Below, in pieces: positions 9,274 through 15,749 of a stretch of DNA of 43,918 nucleotides. Position 1 is the first letter of the stretch. Each line of letters starts with the position of its first letter. The stretch is from assembly GCA_903830985.1 (NCBI GenBank), contig CAIKVZ010000328.1, positions 1-43,918 of the forward strand. The letters are read 5' to 3'. Position numbers and translations under genes: made by a program. The notes beneath the pieces were generated by a model. The model worked only from the letters and a program-made list of their open reading frames with translations, was not told the origin of the DNA and did not search any database. This DNA is from an uncultured beta proteobacterium. GTDB taxonomy: Bacteria; Pseudomonadota; Gammaproteobacteria; Burkholderiales; Burkholderiaceae_C.

Positions 9274-9284
9274 TCAACAGCGAG

Positions 9285-9307
9285 GCAGTGGGGCCTGGCC
9301 CCACTGC
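9285..9307. terminator. Palindromic hairpin between convergent operons
   Basis: GCAGTGGGGCC and GGCCCCACTGC are perfect 11-bp inverted arms around a single T. They lie between the stop of the NtrC-type gene and the stop of the convergent cytochrome b gene. Position and strength suit a bidirectional terminator, although no long T run follows on either strand. Confidence 0.55.
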
Positions 9308-9313
9308 AAATTA

Positions 9314-9973
9314 TCAGGCGGCCGCGTCCTTTGATGCCGCTTCCTTTGCCGGTTCGTCCTCAACCTCCTCATAGCCCGTGATCATGGCCTTGAAGTGGGC
9401 CGTGGGTGTGTGGCCTAGGCTGGCCAGGTAGACGTGAACGATGATGAAGCCGCTGAACACGATGAACAGCAGCACATGCACCGTGTCCACCACGCGCAGG
9501 CCGCCCAGGCTTTCCACAATCGTCGAAAAACGCGCCACGTCCCACAGCAATACGCCCGTGAAGAACTGCAGCGGCACCAGCATCATCATGATGATCTGGT
9601 ACATCATGCTCTGCTGGGCGTTGAACTTCTTGTAGGCGCTGGGATGATGCGGATTCGGGTCGCCCTTGAAGATGCCGTAGCCGTAGAACTGCATCTGGCG
9701 AAAGCTGGCCTTGAAGTACTTGGCCGGGCTCAGTTCCGGGTGGTAGACCTTGATCTTGTCGGAAAACAGATAGAAGCCCAGCCAGATGAAGAAGTTGGCA
9801 ATCAGCACAAAGCCGATCCAGTTGTGCGCCACCACCGCAGTGCGGAAGTTCACCAGCTGAAACAGGTCCAGGTAGCGGATCTGCAGGCCCGTGGCGATCA
9901 GCAGCACGAAACCAAAGGCGTTGGTCCAGTGCCAGATCCTGACCGGAAGCGGATTGATGTAGAGCTTATGCAT
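9314..9973 (-). CDS. Cytochrome b, b561/formate-dehydrogenase-gamma-like membrane subunit
   Basis: A 219-residue integral membrane protein with four hydrophobic helices (about residues 19-36, 48-69, 122-145 and 160-190). Histidines sit in the expected places for two b haems: IWHWTN near 15, VAHNWIG near 50, DTVHVLLF near 165 and IIVHVYLASLGH near 183. The layout is that of the prokaryotic cytochrome b561 superfamily, used as quinol-linked subunits of hydrogenases, formate dehydrogenases and thiosulfate reductases. The start has AGGAA upstream. It follows the nine-haem cytochrome gene by 12 bases, so the two probably form a quinol/cytochrome c electron-transfer complex. The C-terminus ends in an Ala/Glu-rich cytoplasmic tail. 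The direction of electron flow is not evident. Confidence 0.88.
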   Translation of the reverse strand: MHKLYINPLPVRIWHWTNAFGFVLLIATGLQIRYLDLFQLVNFRTAVVAHNWIGFVLIANFFIWLGFYLFSDKIKVYHPELSPAKYFKASFRQMQFYGYGIFKGDPNPHHPSAYKKFNAQQSMMYQIIMMMLVPLQFFTGVLLWDVARFSTIVESLGGLRVVDTVHVLLFIVFSGFIIVHVYLASLGHTPTAHFKAMITGYEEVEDEPAKEAASKDAAA

Positions 9974-9985
9974 GACTGGTTCCTG

Positions 9986-11362
9986 TTATTTCGTGGCGTC
10001 GTCGCTGGGAGACTTGGCGGAGGGGGCCGAGGGGTTGGCGGCTTCGGTGCGCGCTGCGGCTCTCTCTGCCTCGAGTTTCTCCCGTACGCTCTTGAACATG
10101 CGCTTCACGGTCATGTGCCCCAGAGGCACGCAGATGGCGCCCAGCACGACCATGACCAACAGGGTGTCGAGCAACTTGATGCGCGTGCTGCCGATAGCAT
10201 AGAAGCCGCGCACCGATTCCATGGAGGTCAGCGAACTCAGGACTTCCTTCTGGATGCCATGACGCAGGGGACGCCCATCCGGTCCGGCAATGGTCAGGGT
10301 CACGCTCTGAAAGGGTGCGGCGCCTTCCTTGTGGCAGGTGTTGCAGTCCTTGATCGCCTTGGACTTTTCACTCAGCTGATGCGCCTCCACTCCGGAGCGC
10401 ACCTCCAGTCGACCGCGCAGCACGGTCTTGCTGTCGACGCCGTCCCGGTTGAAATCCTTAAGCAGGCTCCACAGCGCGCGTTCGTCCAGGCCCATGTCCT
10501 TGCTGTCGGCCGCGTCGGTGAGTCGTTCAAACTGCGGTACGCCGGTCTTTTCCGAGACCTGCTTTTTCGCGACGCCGTCATAGAGGCGAAGATTGACCCG
10601 GCGCTGTGCATCCGGAGCATGGCAGGCCGGGCAGGAGATGGCCTCGAAATGCCTGGCCGTGTTGGGCAGCCAGTCCTGGTGTTTCTCCACGGCGTTCTTG
10701 TGGCAGGCAAGGCAAGCGTCCTTCACGCCGGTGCCAAGAGAGGCGGCCTTCACGGCGTGCGCCTGATGGCAGCCCGCGCACAGGGGGGCGCTGATGCCCT
10801 TGGCAATGCGCTCCTGGCCGTGCACGTCCTTGGCATAGGCTTTGAATATTTCTTCGTGACATTTGGCGCAAGGCACCTGGTCGATCGGCTGCAGGATCTT
10901 CGCGGAACGCACGGTATGCGGATTGTGGCAATCGGAGCACATGGGCGCCTTCTTGCTGCCTTCCTTGATCAGCGCGGCATGCACGCTGTCGTCGTATTCG
11001 ATGAACTTTTTCTTGTGGCAGGTGCGACAGGATTCGCGCATGGAAGTCGAGAACTCGCGCTTGCTCTTGATGGATTTCTTTTCCTTGCCATGGGTTTTGG
11101 CGTCCAGATCGGAGTGGCAGTCTTCGCAACTCGTCCCCAGGTGCATGGAAGCCTCGTAGGCCTTGGTCGAGATCTGCAGCGACAACTGTTCGCCGCTCTC
11201 CAAGGTCTTGCTCAAGCCCTCCTTGTCATGACAGCTCAGGCAGGCCTTGTCCTCCTTGCCGAGTTCCGCATCGGCCGCGTGTGCGGTGATCGCAGTCAGG
11301 CCAAGAAACAGCGCAATGATCCCGGTCAGGATCAGGCCTTTTTCGCGCAGCCTATAAAACAT
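9986..11362 (-). CDS. Nine-haem membrane-anchored cytochrome c
   Basis: A 458-residue exported cytochrome. A signal peptide (GLILTGIIALFLGLTAITAHA) is followed by nine CxxCH motifs: CLSCH, CEDCH, CRTCH, CSDCH, CAKCH, CAGCH, CLACH, CPACH and CNTCH. The first eight fall in the N-terminal half and the ninth follows an acidic middle segment of about 90 residues. A single helix near the C-terminus (LLDTLLVMVVLGAICVPLG) should anchor it in the inner membrane, with a short basic and Ala/Pro-rich cytoplasmic tail. The ATG at 11362 is used; a GTG at 11389 would add nine residues before the signal sequence. It pairs with the cytochrome b gene 12 bases downstream and follows two response-regulator genes on the same strand. 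It is probably a quinol-linked periplasmic electron carrier; the terminal acceptor is unknown. Confidence 0.9.
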   Translation of the reverse strand: MFYRLREKGLILTGIIALFLGLTAITAHAADAELGKEDKACLSCHDKEGLSKTLESGEQLSLQISTKAYEASMHLGTSCEDCHSDLDAKTHGKEKKSIKSKREFSTSMRESCRTCHKKKFIEYDDSVHAALIKEGSKKAPMCSDCHNPHTVRSAKILQPIDQVPCAKCHEEIFKAYAKDVHGQERIAKGISAPLCAGCHQAHAVKAASLGTGVKDACLACHKNAVEKHQDWLPNTARHFEAISCPACHAPDAQRRVNLRLYDGVAKKQVSEKTGVPQFERLTDAADSKDMGLDERALWSLLKDFNRDGVDSKTVLRGRLEVRSGVEAHQLSEKSKAIKDCNTCHKEGAAPFQSVTLTIAGPDGRPLRHGIQKEVLSSLTSMESVRGFYAIGSTRIKLLDTLLVMVVLGAICVPLGHMTVKRMFKSVREKLEAERAAARTEAANPSAPSAKSPSDDATK

Positions 11363-11433
11363 GTTGTCTTTTGAACAGAAACTTCTCACAGGGATTCCCC
11401 TCTTATTGATTTCATTTCCAACGCAGAATCCGC

Positions 11434-11451
11434 GGAGAAGACGTCCTCTCC
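11434..11451. repeat. Imperfect 18-bp palindrome between response regulator and cytochrome genes
   Basis: GGAGAAGACGTCCTCTCC matches its own reverse complement at 16 of 18 positions. It lies in the 102-base gap between the regulator stop (11465) and the cytochrome start (11362). It could be an operator or an RNA hairpin that tunes expression within the operon. No T run follows it on the minus strand. Confidence 0.4.
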
Positions 11452-11464
11452 ACGGGTGTCAAAA

Positions 11465-12040
11465 TCATTTCTGTTTTGATTTGTCTCTCATGGTCTGCAC
11501 TGCGATTCCGACCAACATGGCGATCCCGACAAAGGGGAGCATAACGGCATAGGCCAATCCTATAAAGGGTGCGGCAAAGAACAATGCGATGTTTCTCAGT
11601 CTGCGGCCTATGCCCGGGGTCGCATGAGCGACAACTGTGACGACCTCAACCGGCTCAGTGAGCACTTCAGCAGGCGTTGCCAGCAAGGCCGCAGCGCTTT
11701 GCTCGATCATTTCGGGCGACAGGGGCTTGTTCAGGAAAGCCGAGACACCGGCCGCCCTGGCCCGTTGCTCGTTCGCTTGAGTGCCATAGCCCGTGACAAT
11801 GACCACCGGTGTCCAGGGGCGTCGGGCCTTCATCTGCTCGGCCAGTTCAAGGCCGTCCATGCCCGGCATGCGGATATCCGTGTAGACCAGATCCACTTCC
11901 TCCTCGCGCAGTCTGTCCAGCGCCTGTGCCGCATTCTCGGCCGTGATGACCACGTAACCCTTTTCCGACAGCACCCGGTTGAAGCTCTTGGCGACCACAG
12001 GGTCATCGTCCACCACCAATACCTTGCGCAATGCACTCAT
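11465..12040 (-). CDS. Response regulator fused to the APFIGL hydrophobic module
   Basis: A 191-residue protein of unusual build. Residues 1-120 are a canonical receiver domain: acidic DDD at 11-13, phosphoacceptor Asp55 in LVYTDIRMPGMDG, Thr83 in VIVTGYG and Lys105 in FLNKPLSP. A 25-residue Val/Ala/Pro linker follows. Residues 147-180 then repeat the hydrophobic module of the small proteins at 2126-2506 and 4041-4424: IALFFAAPFIGLAYAVMLPF and VGIAML. A basic tail, MRDKSKQK, ends it. The start at 12040 has an AAGGAG ribosome site; a longer frame lacks one. It follows the receiver-only gene by 81 bases. The module should tether the receiver to the membrane or let it dock with the small proteins (inference). 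It has no DNA-binding or enzymatic output domain. Confidence 0.88.
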   Translation of the reverse strand: MSALRKVLVVDDDPVVAKSFNRVLSEKGYVVITAENAAQALDRLREEEVDLVYTDIRMPGMDGLELAEQMKARRPWTPVVIVTGYGTQANEQRARAAGVSAFLNKPLSPEMIEQSAAALLATPAEVLTEPVEVVTVVAHATPGIGRRLRNIALFFAAPFIGLAYAVMLPFVGIAMLVGIAVQTMRDKSKQK

Positions 12041-12121
12041 TTTTTCACTCCTTGAATAAATCGATTTGCGTCGACGAAGAGTCATTCAACGTCGACGACC
12101 TTTGAATTGCCGCCAGCGTTA

Positions 12122-12535
12122 TTACGCGGCCATACACGCCAGCGCAGGAGCGCTGCGCAGCACCCACCTCTTGTGCAGCATGGCCGCATTGGCCGCGTTG
12201 ATGACGTCATCGGGTCCGGCCGGCTTGGCCAGATAGTCATAGGCGCCCAGCGTGACAGCCTGTTTGGCTGACTCGACGGCGGGGTAGCCGGTGATAATGA
12301 TGACCTCACTCTCGGGCCATTTTTGTTTGATGTTGCGCAACACGGTCATGCCGTTCATTCCCGGCATGTTCATGTCCAGCAGCACGACATCGAATGGCCG
12401 CTGTTCCATGACCTGCAACGCGTCCAGGCCATTTTTCACGACCTCCACGCTGCAATGCTCACCGGCCAGGGCGCGCACATAACTATGGCGAACGATCTCT
12501 TCGTCGTCAACCACCAGAATCTTTGTCTTTTCCAT
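12122..12535 (-). CDS. Receiver-domain-only response regulator
   Basis: A 137-residue single-domain response regulator. The receiver fold covers residues 1-120, with VVDDEE near 10, phosphoacceptor Asp in VVLLDMNMPGMNG near 54, IIITGYP near 82 and the conserved lysine in YLAKPAG near 104. A short tail without an output domain follows. Such proteins relay phosphate or bind a partner. It is the first gene of a minus-strand run with the receiver-module fusion (81-base gap), the nine-haem cytochrome and cytochrome b. A GAGG ribosome site precedes the ATG, and a -24/-12 promoter lies 40 bases upstream. The proposed phosphate source is the haem kinase at 6221-7852, but another kinase outside the window is possible. 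Confidence 0.92.
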   Translation of the reverse strand: MEKTKILVVDDEEIVRHSYVRALAGEHCSVEVVKNGLDALQVMEQRPFDVVLLDMNMPGMNGMTVLRNIKQKWPESEVIIITGYPAVESAKQAVTLGAYDYLAKPAGPDDVINAANAAMLHKRWVLRSAPALACMAA

Positions 12536-12574
12536 TTCGGGTACCTCTTTGCAGTTCCACTGGACTCAGTATCC

Positions 12575-12589
12575 GCAAGCTCCATGCCA
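12575..12589 (-). promoter_or_regulatory. Sigma-54 (-24/-12) promoter of the response regulator/cytochrome run
   Basis: The minus strand reads TGGCATGGAGCTTGC: one mismatch to TGGCACG-N4-TTGC, with GG and GC correctly spaced. The predicted start is near 12563, giving a leader of about 28 bases to the ATG at 12535. It shares upstream architecture with the two small-gene promoters. Confidence 0.75.
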
Positions 12590-12619
12590 TGTTCCCTATT
12601 TGGCAATTAACTTCATTGA

Positions 12620-12632
12620 TATCAATGACTTG
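12620..12632 (+). promoter_or_regulatory. IHF consensus site within a perfect palindrome
   Basis: TATCAATGACTTG matches WATCAA-N4-TTR fully, and TCATTGATATCAATGA (12613-12628) is a perfect 16-bp palindrome. Its centre is 33 bp upstream of the -24 GG, nearly the distance seen in the two small-gene promoters. Confidence 0.55.
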
Positions 12633-12672
12633 GCTGCGTTTTGTTCGAGTACAGAGGTCCGGCTTTGCAGAC

Positions 12673-12761
12673 TTGAAGTACAGTTTTTTCATGCACCGCG
12701 GATGCGTCACCAATCAAAATAGGTAGGGCAATCAAGCACTTGGACTGTTTTCAGCAGGCAT
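12673..12761 (-). promoter_or_regulatory. Candidate upstream activator region
   Basis: A box GAAGTACAGTTTTTTCATGCACC (within 12673-12698) resembles the T-tract/CAGGCAG boxes of the small-gene promoters and lies about 125 bp upstream of the predicted start. A second perfect IHF consensus, AATCAAGCACTTG, is at 12730-12742. A weaker box, CTGTTTTCAGCAGGCATG, follows to 12761. Confidence 0.4.
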
Positions 12762-13022
12762 GAGATTGATATGCAGTAAATGGGAAAGTCGATTTGCGTG
12801 GCCGCAATGTCCGGTGTCACGGGGCCGTTGTGAGCAGAAGTGGTCAGAACTTGCGCGAGATCATGAATCGTGCAGGTTCTGCTGGCGCTTCATGCGAATC
12901 CGCGCAGAATGGGGTTTCAGGCCGGTTATGCAACTTCACCCATAGCGGCAGACCTGTATCGGTACCCGAATGAATTTCGCTCGCGTGCTGACTTAGGTGA
13001 AGCTTTCCAGGAGTATGTATTC
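12762..13022. other. Intergenic region before cytochrome c gene
   Basis: Together with the activator region this forms a 487-base gene-free gap between divergent genes. In these 261 bases I see no gene, no sigma-54 element facing the plus strand and no clear -35/-10 pair. A ribosome site (CCAGGAG) lies near its right end, before the cytochrome c start at 13023. Confidence 0.5.
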
Positions 13023-13373
13023 ATGAAGTTCTCGATTCCTTTCAGTGTTCTTTCGATTGCCATCATCGGCTCGGTTGTCACGTTTTCCGGTGCTTCGTAT
13101 GCGGCAGTGAATGCCGAGGCCGCATCGGCACTGGCCAAGAAGAGCGATTGCCTCAAATGTCATGCAATAGACAAGGACAAGAAGGCCACTTCATTCAAGA
13201 AGATCGCCGAAAAATGGAAAGGCAAACCGGATGCCGAAGTCAAGTTGATGGACAGCCTGACCAAGGCCCCCAAGGTCAAACTGATCGACGGGACGGAAGA
13301 GGAGCACAAGGTCATTGCCACCAAGGACGCGGCCGAAATCAAGAATGTGATCGGCTGGATACTTTCCCAATAA
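13023..13373 (+). CDS. Small periplasmic class I cytochrome c
   Basis: A 116-residue exported monohaem cytochrome c. The signal peptide ends near residue 27 (FSVLSIAIIGSVVTF then SGASYA). The mature part has one haem motif, CLKCH, in SDCLKCHAIDKDKK. The C-terminal helix EIKNVIGWILSQ is typical of the c551/c552 group, but the usual Gly/Pro-rich segment before the axial Met is replaced by a Lys-rich one. A Met in AEVKLMDSL is a possible sixth ligand. The ATG at 13023 was chosen because the signal peptide starts there and an AGGAG site lies 8-12 bases upstream; the frame is open further left without sense. It could shuttle electrons to or from the nine-haem cytochrome encoded on the other strand. 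A strong terminator follows. Confidence 0.88.
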   Translation: MKFSIPFSVLSIAIIGSVVTFSGASYAAVNAEAASALAKKSDCLKCHAIDKDKKATSFKKIAEKWKGKPDAEVKLMDSLTKAPKVKLIDGTEEEHKVIATKDAAEIKNVIGWILSQ

Positions 13374-13426
13374 GCCGGCAAGCGCTGCATATTCGGACTC
13401 TTGCCGGGTCCGGACGCCGCAGATTG

Positions 13427-13456
13427 AAAACCAACCACTCGCGGTTGGTTTTTTTT
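13427..13456 (+). terminator. Rho-independent terminator after cytochrome c gene
   Basis: AAAACCAACC and GGTTGGTTTT form a 10-bp stem with a six-base loop, followed by more T residues (13451-13456). It lies 54 bases after the cytochrome c stop. Confidence 0.85.
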
Positions 13457-13543
13457 CAGGTGCGCTGGATGCTCAACGTACACTTGGCGCCATGGCAGGG
13501 CGACAGTCGCTTCGAAACTGGCCAGTGCTCCTTGGGGACAAGA

Positions 13544-13864
13544 ATGTTGAAAAGCCTGCTGATAGTCGTCACTTGGCTGCAAGGCGGGCCGGCGGTCCAG
13601 ACACAGCAGCTGGATTCGCCGGCGCAATGCCGTCTTGCTGCGCAGTCGGCGGCGCAGATGATCCAGTTGCAAGCGCGCAGCAACATGAACTCGCCGCACA
13701 ACGCCTTGCGGCTGACGCAGGATCCGCGCAGCAGCGAGTGGAGTCTTGCCACCGCCGTGGGGCGTGAGGTGGCGCGCCTGCGCTGCGCCGAAGCCGAGGC
13801 CACACCCGCCTCCGGAGCAGATGCAAAGTCCTCGTCCGGTGTCGAGCACCCAATGGCCAGATGA
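13544..13864 (+). CDS. Hypothetical protein, possibly exported
   Basis: An open frame of 106 codons with a plausible ribosome site (TTGGGGACAAG) before the ATG. The product starts with a short hydrophobic stretch (MLKSLLIVVTWLQGG), which could be a weak signal sequence, and continues as an Ala/Gln/Ser-rich, probably helical protein with two Cys residues. I recognise no domain. It lies between the cytochrome c terminator and the cyclic-nucleotide-domain gene, on the same strand as both. The frame is also open further upstream, but that part overlaps the cytochrome gene in another frame. The gene may be real but could be chance. Confidence 0.4.
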   Translation: MLKSLLIVVTWLQGGPAVQTQQLDSPAQCRLAAQSAAQMIQLQARSNMNSPHNALRLTQDPRSSEWSLATAVGREVARLRCAEAEATPASGADAKSSSGVEHPMAR

Positions 13865-13932
13865 CGATGCCCGTTCCTGAAAAAGCCGGACCGATGCGCA
13901 CTGCCCAACTCTTTGTCTTTGGAGACTGAACG

Positions 13933-14493
13933 ATGACCATGGCACCTGACCTTGGCAGCAGTGGCGTGGATCTCACGGTCCGCCTGCTCATGGCCCCAAC
14001 GGCATTGGCGCGGCTGACCCGGTCTGAGGCCAGTCTCATCGTGGGCTTGATGACCCCCGCACACTTCAAAAGCGGGACCTGTTTCATCCGCGAAGGCGAT
14101 GCCACCGATAACGGTTTCATGGCGCTGGTGGTGCAGGGTGAGGTGGTGGTGGAAAACATCATCGTCAGCCGCACAACGCCGATCACCACCGCCGTGCTGG
14201 GACCGGGCTGTCTGGTGGGCGAAATGGGTTTGATCGATGAGGGACCGCGTTCGGCTTCGTGCACCGCGGGAACGGACGCGTATTGCGCCGTATTGACGCG
14301 CGATGCCTTTTATTCCTTGATCGTCAAGGAGCCCGCCCTCGCGGCCAAGTTGCTGCTGGGCGTGTCGACGCTGATTGCCGCGCGCAACCGCGAGTCGCTG
14401 CAAAAGCTCAAACTCTATGCGAGCTTGTGCCAGACCATGCAGTGGGAGGTGGATGACATGCAAAGGCAAGTTGCCCGCCAGACGGCAGCCTGA
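13933..14493 (+). CDS. Cyclic-nucleotide-binding domain protein without DNA-binding domain
   Basis: A 186-residue soluble protein built around one Crp/PKA-type nucleotide-binding beta-roll (about residues 25-140). Recognisable parts are FIREGD near 58, GFMALVVQGEVVV, and the phosphate-binding cassette region GCLVGEMGLIDEGPRSASC near 100. The C-terminal 45 residues form a helix but lack the Crp helix-turn-helix, so it is not a DNA-binding regulator. The PBC has G-E-x-G and R-S-A, so cAMP or cGMP binding is credible. A GGAGA ribosome site precedes the ATG. It probably acts by protein contact. Its position next to the cytochrome/two-component genes is suggestive but not proof of a link. The stop is eight bases from the end of the convergent lipoprotein gene. 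Confidence 0.82.
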   Translation: MTMAPDLGSSGVDLTVRLLMAPTALARLTRSEASLIVGLMTPAHFKSGTCFIREGDATDNGFMALVVQGEVVVENIIVSRTTPITTAVLGPGCLVGEMGLIDEGPRSASCTAGTDAYCAVLTRDAFYSLIVKEPALAAKLLLGVSTLIAARNRESLQKLKLYASLCQTMQWEVDDMQRQVARQTAA

Positions 14494-14501
14494 AGCTGGC
14501 T

Positions 14502-15662
14502 TCAGCGCCCAGTTGGCGCGTCGTTGAACTTCTTGCGCAGCATGTCGACGTCGGCGCTGTCCGTGTCCAGCGAGCTCAGCAAGTTGAGCTGTTCCCGGGC
14601 GCGCTCGGTCTCGCCGGCGCGCCAGTACGCCAGCGCCAGATAGCGGTGCACCTCGGTGAAACCATGGGTCATGCGCTGCGCCTGCTCCAGCGCGCGGATC
14701 GACTCGCGGTACTGCGCTTCCTGCAGCCGTTTCAAGCCAAGCGCGATCCAGTGGTAGGGGTCACGATCACGCCGTGACTGGAGCAGGTGCGTGAACGCTT
14801 CTGCTTCCGCCGTGCGCCCCTGTTCCTGCATCAGTTGCTGCAGCGACAGCAGCGCCACGGTGTCCTCGTCGTTCAATGCGACAGCCTGGCGCAGCAGCGT
14901 TTCGGCGTCCGCACCCAGGCCGGCGCGGCGGTACAGCAGCGCCAGATTGGCATAGCTCGCCTCGTACTTAGGCTGCGTGAGGATGGCCGCCTTGAACCAC
15001 GCGTAGGCAGCATTTGGCTGCTCGAGCGCGAGCTGTTCGGCTCCCATGTTGTTCTGGTAGCGGGCCAGTATGTCCTGGTCGGTGAGCGCCTGGCCCAAGC
15101 GGTTCGACCCGATCTGTGGTTCGAAATCGATGATCATGTCGTCGGCCTCCAGGCGACTGCCAGTACCGCCCAGGGCGCCGCTGCGCGGCAGCAGGACATT
15201 CACATGCCGGCTCAAAAAGTCGACGCTGTTGCGTCGGTCAAACTGCGCGGCAACAGGAACCTCCTGCATCTGCGCCCGCATGTTCAGGGCACGCGCCATG
15301 GCGTAGGCCAGCACCGTGAGTGACAGGCAGTCGCCGCGCTTTTGCTGCCAGGTCTCGGTCGCAGGGGTGGAATGCCCAGGCGCGTAGGGGAAGGCCTGCA
15401 GCGCACGGCCATAGAGCAGCGCCACCAGATGATCAAGGCGTTTGGCGGCACTCAGGCGCTGCACGGCCGGGTCCTGCAGATCTTGCCGCAGTTTCGGGTC
15501 GAGCCGAAACAGTTCGTCGCTGGACATACTGAGCGCACCGGCGTCCCAGCCAAAGATCTCGTCGCGCCAGGGCAGTTGCGCCGTGGCCGGCGCGTCCGGC
15601 AGGCTCGAACAGGCTGCCAGCCCAGTCAGACACAGTGCCATCCAGAATGTCTTGCCAAACAT
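14502..15662 (-). CDS. Lipoprotein with transglutaminase-like and TPR domains
   Basis: A 386-residue predicted lipoprotein. The signal sequence ends in the lipobox LAAC (Cys18). A transglutaminase-like domain occupies about residues 50-190: KRGDCLSLTVLAYAMA provides the nucleophile Cys112, and RHVNVLLP near 158 contributes the His. TPR repeats then cover about 200-375 (for example NAAYAWFKAAILTQPKYEAS and the repeat around ESIRALEQAQRMTHG), giving a protein-contact surface. Similar transglutaminase-TPR lipoproteins occur in many proteobacteria with unknown substrate. It is convergent with the cyclic-nucleotide-domain gene and shows no operon partner. Envelope location is inferred from the lipobox; residue +2 is Ser, which does not call for inner-membrane retention. 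Confidence 0.82.
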   Translation of the reverse strand: MFGKTFWMALCLTGLAACSSLPDAPATAQLPWRDEIFGWDAGALSMSSDELFRLDPKLRQDLQDPAVQRLSAAKRLDHLVALLYGRALQAFPYAPGHSTPATETWQQKRGDCLSLTVLAYAMARALNMRAQMQEVPVAAQFDRRNSVDFLSRHVNVLLPRSGALGGTGSRLEADDMIIDFEPQIGSNRLGQALTDQDILARYQNNMGAEQLALEQPNAAYAWFKAAILTQPKYEASYANLALLYRRAGLGADAETLLRQAVALNDEDTVALLSLQQLMQEQGRTAEAEAFTHLLQSRRDRDPYHWIALGLKRLQEAQYRESIRALEQAQRMTHGFTEVHRYLALAYWRAGETERAREQLNLLSSLDTDSADVDMLRKKFNDAPTGR

Positions 15663-15749
15663 GGATACCTCCCGTCGCGTTCAAGCCTCCATCGTAGTGC
15701 GCGCCGCGGCAAAGACAAGCCTCGACTTACAGCCCGAGCCGGTGTCCAC

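Noticed and set aside
9434-11374. Long plus-strand open frame of 646 codons over the cytochrome genes
   Set aside because: It is antisense to cytochrome b and the nine-haem cytochrome, whose haem motifs and helices are unmistakable; the plus-strand product is His/Gln-rich with no domain.
12612-12625. Possible Fnr/Anr box (TTCAT-N4-ATCAA)
   Set aside because: It has one mismatch, and the same block in the two small-gene promoters fits IHF better (perfect WATCAA-N4-TTR at constant distance from -24), so IHF is the simpler reading.
14490-14505. Palindrome CTGAAGC-TG-GCTTCAG between convergent genes as a terminator
   Set aside because: It overlaps both stop codons, is short and has no T run; it could be chance.
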